Positions 1 to 5,408 of a DNA stretch of 6,400 nt are shown here, piece by piece; the stretch's first letter is position 1, and the number at the start of each line of letters is the position of its first letter. The translations under genes and the position numbers were made by a program. The DNA comes from JAKLDO01 sp035354435 (GTDB taxonomy: Bacteria > UBP6 > UBA1177). The notes under the pieces are model-generated. The model had not been told where the DNA came from. It did not search any database and saw only the letters and a list, made by a program, of their open reading frames with translations. The DNA lies in the NCBI GenBank assembly GCA_035354435.1, contig DAOQAY010000154.1, positions 1 through 6,400 on the forward strand, read 5' to 3'.

Positions 1-527
1 TTCCTGAAATAAGAAGACTGCTGGCTCTTGATGTCGAGGCGGCATACGAAGGTGACCCTGCGGCGATAAATCCAGGTGAGACAATTTTCTGTTATCCCGG
101 CATCAGAATGCTGACAAGTTACCGCATCGCTCATTCACTTTACAAAATAGGAGTTCCGTTAATACCTAGAATTATTACAGAAATGGCACACTCTGAAACT
201 GGTATAGATATTCATCCTGAAGCGCGCATCGGTGAAAAGTTCTTTATGGACCACGGAACCGGCATCGTCATAGGCGGCACAACCATAATAGGTAAAAATG
301 TTAAGCTTTATCAGGGTGTTACGCTTGGAGCTAAGAGTTTTCCTAAAGATGATAAGGGGAATCCTGTGAAAGGAATTCCGAGACATCCGATAGTAGAAGA
401 CAATGTTGTTATCTATTCAAATGCGACCATACTCGGCAGGATAACAATAGGAAAGGGTGCTGTGATCGGCGGCAACACGCTGGTCATGAATGATGTTCCG
501 GCAGGATCAAGAGTTGTTAACAGATAA
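1..527 (+). CDS. epsC: Serine O-acetyltransferase, EpsC/CysE type (3' part, start lies left of the window)
   Basis: The enzyme transfers acetyl from acetyl-CoA to L-serine, giving O-acetylserine for cysteine synthesis in the cytoplasm. The frame is open from base 3, so the gene begins outside the window and 174 C-terminal residues are visible. The ATG at 108 is internal, because conserved sequence (LLALDVEAAYEGDPAA, then IFCYPGIR) precedes it. The order is a helical segment, RIAHSLY, then a left-handed beta-helix of hexapeptide repeats with DIHPEARIG, the active-site-like DHGTGIVIG (His codon 252-254) and LYQGVTLGAKS. The stretch FPKDDKGNPVKGIPRHP is the loop typical of the longer EpsC-like branch rather than short E. 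coli CysE. The chain stops soon after VPAGSRVVNR, so the C-terminal tail is very short and lacks the terminal Ile that CysE uses to dock with CysK. The next gene follows after 11 nt on the same strand, suggesting co-transcription. Family assignment is firm; the exact subtype is from memory of the family. Confidence 0.93.
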   Translation, partial: PEIRRLLALDVEAAYEGDPAAINPGETIFCYPGIRMLTSYRIAHSLYKIGVPLIPRIITEMAHSETGIDIHPEARIGEKFFMDHGTGIVIGGTTIIGKNVKLYQGVTLGAKSFPKDDKGNPVKGIPRHPIVEDNVVIYSNATILGRITIGKGAVIGGNTLVMNDVPAGSRVVNR

Positions 528-538
528 GGGAGAAATTA

Positions 539-766
539 ATGCAGGACAATCAAAGTTACGATGAAATTCAGAGCAAAACGGTGCTTCTTGAGGATAACGA
601 CGGCATAAACGACATGTTGAGTGCATTGAACACTGGTAGAGCTGCTCTGGATAAGAAGAAAAAAGAACTTGAAAGGGCGAAAAAGATTAAAAACACGGCT
701 ATCACAATTGCAGTTTCAATCATTGCTGTAGCATTGATCGCAGCTATAATTATCGTTTTTAAATAG
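539..766 (+). CDS. Small tail-anchored membrane protein, function unknown (75 aa)
   Basis: I do not recognise a family. The ATG at 539 is preceded by AAGGGAGA (526-533), a good ribosome binding site that overlaps the stop of the acetyltransferase gene, so the two genes probably form an operon. The first ~35 residues are polar and acidic (SKTVLLEDNDG near residues 12-22). Residues ~38-50 are strongly basic and helical (KKKKELERAKKIK). Residues ~52-73 form one hydrophobic helix that ends almost at the C-terminus. This predicts a type II or tail-anchored protein with its N-terminus in the cytoplasm and the basic stretch at the membrane face. The stop codon is one base from the stop of the opposing Ser/Thr kinase gene. 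A kinase substrate or partner role is possible, since there are Thr and Ser in the cytoplasmic part, but nothing in the sequence demonstrates it. The antisense frame over the same DNA is a shadow; the ribosome binding site and sensible topology favour this strand. Confidence 0.72.
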   Translation: MQDNQSYDEIQSKTVLLEDNDGINDMLSALNTGRAALDKKKKELERAKKIKNTAITIAVSIIAVALIAAIIIVFK

Positions 767-767
767 T

Positions 768-2720
768 TCACTGGTTCTTTTTCATACAGGCCTTGAGATG
801 TCCTTTTGAACAGGCCTTTGCGTAAAATTCCTTTGCTTTTTCAGCGTCAGCCGGTCCGCCGGTGCCTGAATCAAGCATTTCAGCATATTTGAAACATCCT
901 TCTTTTGATCCGTTTTCACAGGCATGTCCATAATATTTGCGGGCTTTTTCGAGGTCCTTATTGATGTTTTCCCCTTTTTCCCATATTCCGGCAAGCATGA
1001 AACAGCCTGTTACAGATCCCGATGAACATTGCTTGGCAAGTGTTGTGACCGCTTCAAAAGGACTTTTTGTTCCGCCTTCACCTCTGAGCATCATTTCAGC
1101 TAATGATATACATGAACTGCCAGTGCCTTTCTGACATTCTTTTTCAAAAGCGGATCTTGCTTTTGAAAGCAGTTCCGTGTTGTCATTTATCTTTCCAAGC
1201 CTGTAGCAGGCATTTGTAAACTTCATGTTGCATGATTCAGTGTAATATGCGACAGCCTGTGACGGATTCTGGGCAAGTTCATATTTAAATCCGTCTTTGA
1301 AATACTGTTCGGCACTGAGTCCTTTTTCAGCGGCTTTCGGGAAAATAAAGTTGCCGCTTCTTGAGGAAATGCCTATTCCTTCAGTTTTTCTGACTTCTCT
1401 GGGTTGCTCAACCTGCAATGGTTCTTCTTTTTCAACTGTCTTTTTTGAATATTTTTTTGTTTTTACAGATTCATTTATTGTTTTTACCGGTATTTCTTTT
1501 GCCGGCTCTTTTGCAATTTTTTTGACAGGTTCAATAATTTTTTCAGGTACTTTGAGCGGTTCTGTAATTTTTTCTGCCATCTTTACCTGATCTGCTGCCG
1601 GTTGTGTTTCCGGTACTTTCTTTTGGGACATTATAAAAAAAAGTGCAATTCCGGTCACAACGATAAGTGCGCTTGAAATCGTGGCTATAAGTTTGCCGTT
1701 TCCGCTTTTTTTCTTAATTTTACTGTTTAATATCAGAGGTTCGACACTTTTCCCTTTTGTCAGAGCCAGAATGAATTCGTTCATGGTCTGGAAACGGTCT
1801 GATGCTCTGAGGCTGAGCGCTTTAACTATTGCTTTTTCAGCATATGACGGAATATCGGAACATACTGATGAAAGCTCAATGAGATTGTCGCTGGTGAACC
1901 TTTCCATCGCAGGCGGAGGAACGGAGCCGCTCACAGCTTTATAAATTGTAGCCGCCATTGAATAAATATCTGTCGAAGGACCCTGATCGCCTTGTCTGCT
2001 GTACTGCTCAAGAGGTGCATATCCTTCTTTGATTACAGGTGTCATGCTGAGCGTTTCACTTGCGACGGTCGGTCTTGCCGAGCCGAAATCAAGAAGTTTG
2101 GGGACACCTTCTTCTGTTATAAAAATATTTTCAGGGCTTATGTCTCTATGAAGCAGTTTAGCATTGTGTATCGTGGAAAGAGCATCCATTATCGGTGCAA
2201 GCACGGACAATGCTATAGAAAAGCTGACTTTCCCGCCATTTTTGGCAATATATGTATCAAAAGGGGTTCCGTTTATATAAGGCATTACCATGTAGGCAGT
2301 AAGATTTTCCTCGAACATATCTTTCACTCCGACAATGTTCTGATGTGTCTCAAACATTGCGGCGCTTCTCGCTTCGTGAAGAAAATACTTCAAACCATTG
2401 ATAAAATCGGTTTTCTCACTTTCACCGAAAGGGATGATCTCTTTTGTTTCTCTATTTCTTGAGGCTATCTGACGGGGGAAGAATTCCTTGATCGCAAGTC
2501 TGACCTGAAGTTTAGGGTCAAAAGCGATATAAGTTATTCCGAAACCTCCTGCGCCGATCACTTTTCCCACAATATATCTGTTATTGAGTACAGTTCCGGG
2601 GAATAGATGAGACTGCTCTGGACCTTCTTTCAGATCATAGACATATCCGCAGACCTTACATTTATAATCACTGCTTTTAGGAGCAAAACAACCAAAGCAG
2701 AAATCGTTTCTGTTATCCAT
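768..2720 (-). CDS. Transmembrane Ser/Thr protein kinase with N-terminal zinc-ribbon motif and periplasmic Sel1/Hcp-like repeats
   Basis: This is a eukaryote-like (Hanks-type) kinase of 650 residues. Residues 8-24 carry C-x2-C-x9-C-x2-C, a likely zinc ribbon. The kinase domain spans about 49-320: glycine loop GAGGFG (56-61), ATP-site Lys78 in AIKEFFP, helix-C Glu116, catalytic loop HRDISPEN (Asp193, Asn198), DFG (211-213), and GYAPLEQY (233-240) in place of the APE motif. All key residues are present, so it should be active. One transmembrane helix (about 344-363) follows a KKKSGNGK stretch, placing the kinase in the cytoplasm. Residues 370-435 are rich in Lys, Pro and Glu, with EPxK recurring (TEPLK, IEPVK, KEPAK), like TonB-type periplasm-spanning linkers. 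Residues 470-648 hold five helical repeats with paired cysteines. The ATG at 2720 has GGAG 7 nt upstream. It is convergent with the small membrane protein and divergent from the acyl ligase fusion. Substrate and ligand are unknown. Confidence 0.95.
   Translation of the reverse strand: MDNRNDFCFGCFAPKSSDYKCKVCGYVYDLKEGPEQSHLFPGTVLNNRYIVGKVIGAGGFGITYIAFDPKLQVRLAIKEFFPRQIASRNRETKEIIPFGESEKTDFINGLKYFLHEARSAAMFETHQNIVGVKDMFEENLTAYMVMPYINGTPFDTYIAKNGGKVSFSIALSVLAPIMDALSTIHNAKLLHRDISPENIFITEEGVPKLLDFGSARPTVASETLSMTPVIKEGYAPLEQYSRQGDQGPSTDIYSMAATIYKAVSGSVPPPAMERFTSDNLIELSSVCSDIPSYAEKAIVKALSLRASDRFQTMNEFILALTKGKSVEPLILNSKIKKKSGNGKLIATISSALIVVTGIALFFIMSQKKVPETQPAADQVKMAEKITEPLKVPEKIIEPVKKIAKEPAKEIPVKTINESVKTKKYSKKTVEKEEPLQVEQPREVRKTEGIGISSRSGNFIFPKAAEKGLSAEQYFKDGFKYELAQNPSQAVAYYTESCNMKFTNACYRLGKINDNTELLSKARSAFEKECQKGTGSSCISLAEMMLRGEGGTKSPFEAVTTLAKQCSSGSVTGCFMLAGIWEKGENINKDLEKARKYYGHACENGSKEGCFKYAEMLDSGTGGPADAEKAKEFYAKACSKGHLKACMKKNQ
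777..1313 (-). repeat. Five Sel1/Hcp-like repeats with C-x7-C pairs (protein-level repeat inside the kinase gene)
   Basis: In the C-terminal, predicted periplasmic part of the kinase, cysteines occur only as pairs: 497/505, 529/537, 565/573, 601/609 and 637/645, every pair separated by exactly seven residues. The period is 36 residues for the last three steps and 32 for the first. Each unit reads roughly A..YY..AC..G...GC..LA.M...G.....D..KA. This is the pattern of Sel1-like repeats of the Helicobacter cysteine-rich (Hcp) protein type, in which each pair forms a disulfide that staples two helices. Disulfides fit an extracytoplasmic location. The DNA itself is not repeated closely, so the units are old. 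Confidence 0.88.
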
Positions 2721-2749
2721 TCCGGTTCTCCAAGATCAAACGGTGACAA

Positions 2750-2778
2750 AAGATACACCGCATGGAGAAATAGTTCAA
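2750..2778 (-). promoter_or_regulatory. Candidate sigma-70-type promoter of the Ser/Thr kinase gene
   Basis: Read on the minus strand, TTGAAC (2778-2773) is followed after exactly 17 nt by TATCTT (2755-2750). Each hexamer matches the consensus at 4 of 6 positions. Transcription would start near 2743 and leave a leader of about 22 nt that contains the GGAG ribosome binding site (2731-2728). Spacing and position are good, but the hexamers are imperfect and the housekeeping consensus of this organism is unknown. Confidence 0.4.
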
Positions 2779-2849
2779 TTTTTTTGGAGTTTACTTTCTT
2801 TACATTGACTGGTGCTTGAATAAACTCGCTTTGTGTTGTTGTTCAGGAT

Positions 2850-5327
2850 GTGAGGTGCAAGTTGTTTATCAGACCACTGCAAAAGACTGCTGTATTTACT
2901 TCAGAAAAAGAAATTTCATATAGTGAAGTTCTTGCAAATATTGACTATTTCTTTGATGTTCTTGGCGATGCAACTGGAGAGAGAGTTCTAATAATCAGCG
3001 AGAACAGACCGGAATATATTTATGCAATTTACGGTATCTGGAAAGCTGGCGGCTCTGTAACTCCTGTCGATTTTATGAGTGTCAGTGAAGATATTGCTTA
3101 TATAATCAATGACTGTGAGCCGGCGGTAGTATTCACATCGAAGAAACTTTATGATAAAGTTGCCGGATCTATTGAGCTTTCCGGTAAAAAAGATATCAGG
3201 GTCATAGTCTTTGAAAATATTCCGGCAGATGAGAAAAAACGGACTCCGGAGGCTCTGGATTTTAAAGATATGGAACGGACTGCTCTTTTGATCTATACTT
3301 CAGGAACGACCGGAGATCCCAAAGGAGTAATGCTTTCCTTCACGAATATGCAGGCAAATCTCGAAAAACTTGCCGCTTCCGGTTATTATACCGAAGACGA
3401 AGTTGTTCTTATGATACTTCCTCTGCATCACATATTTCCGATAATGGGTACGGTAATAGCCGTTTTTGCCGGTGGCGGTTCGACTGCTATAGCTCCGTCA
3501 CTCAATTCATTAGATATTATGGATATGATGCAGAAAGCGAAACCTACCATGCTTCTGGCCGTGCCGAGATTTTATGAGATGCTTATAAAAGGCATTATGC
3601 AGAAGATTGACAGCAGTTTTATTGCAAAAAGGCTTTACAGGCTTGCAAAAGTCGTGAACGATATCACTTTTTCAAAAATAGTTTTCAGATCGGTCTCAAA
3701 AAAATTCGGCGGTAATGTAAGGCACATAATCTGCGGCGGTGCTAAGCTTGACCCTGTTACATGGCATAAATTTAAAACGCTGGGTTTTGCAATAGGTGAA
3801 GGCTATGGTATGACAGAAGCTTCTCCGATGATAACATTTCCCAGACCGGGAAAGGGAATGGCCGGTTGTGTCGGCACAGAACTTGAAAAAGGAACTGTAA
3901 AGATAATCGAAGGCGAAATAGTGGCTACCGGAAAAAATATAATGAAAGGTTACTACAACCGTCCTGAAGAAACTGCGGAAGTCTTGCGTGACGGCTGGCT
4001 TTATACTGGTGATTTCGGCGAATTTGACAGTCATGGAAGATTAAAGATAACGGGAAGAAAAAAAGAGATTCTTGTGCTTCCAAACGGTAAGAATGTCAAT
4101 CCGGTCGAAATCGAAAAAGCATTGGAATCATTGAATAATCTTGTGCTGGAAGCTGCTGTTATCATGAGTAATGGAAATCTGACGGCGATTATCAGACCGG
4201 ATGAAAAAGTGCTTGTTGAAAAGCAGGTTCCCAATCTTGAAGAGTTTGTCCGCTGGGAGATAATTGATAAATATAATTCAACTGCCAGTCACCACAAAAA
4301 GATATTGAAATTTGTCCTTGTGAACGAGCCGTTTCCGAGAACCAGACTGGAAAAGCTTCAGAGATTCAAGCTTGATTCATTTTTAACGAACAGAGAAAAC
4401 GAAAAGAAAAATTCTGAAAAACCTGTCGATTTTGTATATGTGCGGCTTTCAGAATATTTTTCCAAAAATGATTCTGTCGAGATATTCCCTGACGATCACA
4501 TTGAAATAGATCTGGGACTTGATTCACTTGATAAGATTGAGCTTATCGGTTTTATCACTTCGGAATTCAAGATAAAAATGACGGAATCGGATCTTGTGAC
4601 TAATTCAACGATCCGGAAGCTTTCAGAATTTATAACAGCTGAAAAAATGACAAGTGAAGTTGAAAATGAAAGCTGGAAAACAATACTTAAAGAAAATTTT
4701 CATATAGATATCGACCTTCCTAAAAGTGCATTTTATCATCTGTGGATAAGGTTCTATCTGACTGTGACACTGAGATTCTTTTTCAGGTTGAGGTTCAGCG
4801 GACATGAGGATCTGCCGGACAGTCCTGTGATATTCGCCCCGAACCATCAAAGTATCATCGATGGGCTTTTTGTCGTTTCCAAGATCTCTGCTAAAATGTT
4901 CAGAAATACATATTTCTTTGCCAAGGAAAAACATTTTAAAAGAAAGTGGCGGAAGTTCCTTGCCAACAGAAACAACATAATAATTATGAAAGAAGGCGAA
5001 GATTTCATTGATTCGATAAAGAGAATGGCATCAGTCCTCAAAAAAGGGCGCAACATTATTATATTTCCTGAAGGAACAAGAAGCAGAGACGGCAAACTCG
5101 CCGATTTCAAACAGACATTTGCGCTTCTATCCTGCGAACTGAATGTCCCTGTCGTACCGGTTGCCATCAAAGGAGCATATGAAGCATTTCCCAGAAACAG
5201 AAAACTCCCTCACCCCTTCAAAAAGATCGAAGTCGTATACCTCCCCGCAATCGATCCTAAAGGCTATACCAAGGAAGAACTTGCACAAACCGTGAGAAAA
5301 TCCATCCTCAATGAACTGGGGAAATAG
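2850..5327 (+). CDS. Three-domain lipid enzyme: AMP-forming acyl ligase, acyl carrier protein and PlsC-type acyltransferase
   Basis: This is one 825-residue chain predicted to activate a fatty acid with ATP, load it on its own carrier domain and transfer it to a lysophospholipid or glycerophosphate at the inner membrane. Residues ~10-510 are an ANL-superfamily adenylating domain: P-loop YTSGTTGDPKG (149-159), GYGMTEASP (318-326), YTGD (385-388), GRLKITGRKKEI (396-407) and C-terminal PRTRLEKLQR with the expected catalytic Lys502. Residues ~525-597 are an acyl carrier domain with LGLDSL; Ser559 would carry phosphopantetheine. Residues ~612-825 are a PlsC/LPLAT domain: a hydrophobic, aromatic entry helix (628-648), NHQSIID giving H666-x4-D671, and FPEGTRSRDG (739-748). 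E. coli Aas joins acyltransferase and ligase in the opposite order and borrows free ACP. Here the order is reversed and the ACP is built in. Coordinates give the longest frame (GTG at 2850); TTG at 2862 may be the true start. The lysophospholipid flippase LplT is not in view. Domain calls are firm; the substrate is inferred. Confidence 0.95.
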   Translation: MRCKLFIRPLQKTAVFTSEKEISYSEVLANIDYFFDVLGDATGERVLIISENRPEYIYAIYGIWKAGGSVTPVDFMSVSEDIAYIINDCEPAVVFTSKKLYDKVAGSIELSGKKDIRVIVFENIPADEKKRTPEALDFKDMERTALLIYTSGTTGDPKGVMLSFTNMQANLEKLAASGYYTEDEVVLMILPLHHIFPIMGTVIAVFAGGGSTAIAPSLNSLDIMDMMQKAKPTMLLAVPRFYEMLIKGIMQKIDSSFIAKRLYRLAKVVNDITFSKIVFRSVSKKFGGNVRHIICGGAKLDPVTWHKFKTLGFAIGEGYGMTEASPMITFPRPGKGMAGCVGTELEKGTVKIIEGEIVATGKNIMKGYYNRPEETAEVLRDGWLYTGDFGEFDSHGRLKITGRKKEILVLPNGKNVNPVEIEKALESLNNLVLEAAVIMSNGNLTAIIRPDEKVLVEKQVPNLEEFVRWEIIDKYNSTASHHKKILKFVLVNEPFPRTRLEKLQRFKLDSFLTNRENEKKNSEKPVDFVYVRLSEYFSKNDSVEIFPDDHIEIDLGLDSLDKIELIGFITSEFKIKMTESDLVTNSTIRKLSEFITAEKMTSEVENESWKTILKENFHIDIDLPKSAFYHLWIRFYLTVTLRFFFRLRFSGHEDLPDSPVIFAPNHQSIIDGLFVVSKISAKMFRNTYFFAKEKHFKRKWRKFLANRNNIIIMKEGEDFIDSIKRMASVLKKGRNIIIFPEGTRSRDGKLADFKQTFALLSCELNVPVVPVAIKGAYEAFPRNRKLPHPFKKIEVVYLPAIDPKGYTKEELAQTVRKSILNELGK
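2852..2855 (+). promoter_or_regulatory. Ribosome binding site pointing to a TTG start of the acyl ligase fusion
   Basis: GAGG at 2852-2855 lies 6 nt before an in-frame TTG at 2862, whereas the first possible start, GTG at 2850, has only AGGA (2845-2848) one base away, too close to work normally. The ATG at 2848 is out of frame and followed at once by TGA. The true start may therefore be TTG at 2862, shortening the protein by four residues. There is no in-frame ATG nearby, and a stop at 2817-2819 closes the frame upstream. Confidence 0.45.
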
Positions 5328-5335
5328 AGAAAAAA

Positions 5336-5364
5336 TTGAATTTCTAAGAAAAAAAATGTAAATA
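5336..5364 (+). promoter_or_regulatory. Weak candidate promoter of the lipoprotein gene
   Basis: TTGAAT (5336-5341) is followed after 17 nt by TAAATA (5359-5364), in a very A-rich tract typical of promoters. The -35 box matches the consensus at 4 of 6 positions and the -10 box at only 3 of 6. The start would fall near 5371, inside the loop of the possible terminator. The lipoprotein ATG is at 5409, after GGGGTG (5399-5404). Confidence 0.25.
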
Positions 5365-5365
5365 T

Positions 5366-5394
5366 CTGACCAAGTTATGTCAGTGAATTTTTTT
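5366..5394 (+). terminator. Candidate rho-independent terminator after the acyl ligase fusion
   Basis: CTGAC (5366-5370) pairs with GTCAG (5379-5383) across an 8-nt loop, and a run of seven T begins at 5388. Four further A/T pairs can form outside a small internal loop (upstream AAAT with downstream ATTT). The stem is short and weak, but it lies 39 nt after the stop codon and leads straight into the T run. It could instead be a regulatory inverted repeat in front of the lipoprotein gene. Confidence 0.42.
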
Positions 5395-5408
5395 GTACGG
5401 GGTGTATT

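Noticed and set aside
159..386. Minus-strand open frame inside the acetyltransferase gene
   Set aside because: It is antisense to the conserved hexapeptide region, with no ribosome binding site or recognisable motif.
715..762. GCTG/CAGC inverted repeat before TTTTT at 756-760 as a terminator of the acetyltransferase operon
   Set aside because: The stem is only 4 bp with a 12-nt loop, and the T run is 11 nt away. It also sits inside the anchor-helix codons, so chance pairing is more likely.
568..771. Minus-strand open frame opposite the small membrane protein
   Set aside because: Its hydrophobic stretch is only the antisense image of the anchor helix. The plus-strand gene has a good ribosome binding site and operon position.
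1297..2462. Plus-strand open frames at 1297-1590, 1681-1944 and 1992-2462 inside the kinase gene
   Set aside because: They lie opposite a strongly supported kinase whose every motif is intact. The translations are compositionally odd (Phe/Ser runs) and show no domain.
2799..2833. TTTACA and TTGACT as -35 boxes for the acyl ligase gene
   Set aside because: Neither is followed by a credible -10 box at 16-18 nt, so no forward promoter in the 129-bp spacer could be supported.
3696..5170. Minus-strand open frames at 3696-4034, 4031-4234, 4623-4934 and 4847-5170
   Set aside because: All are antisense to the ligase, carrier and acyltransferase domains, which are unambiguous on the plus strand.
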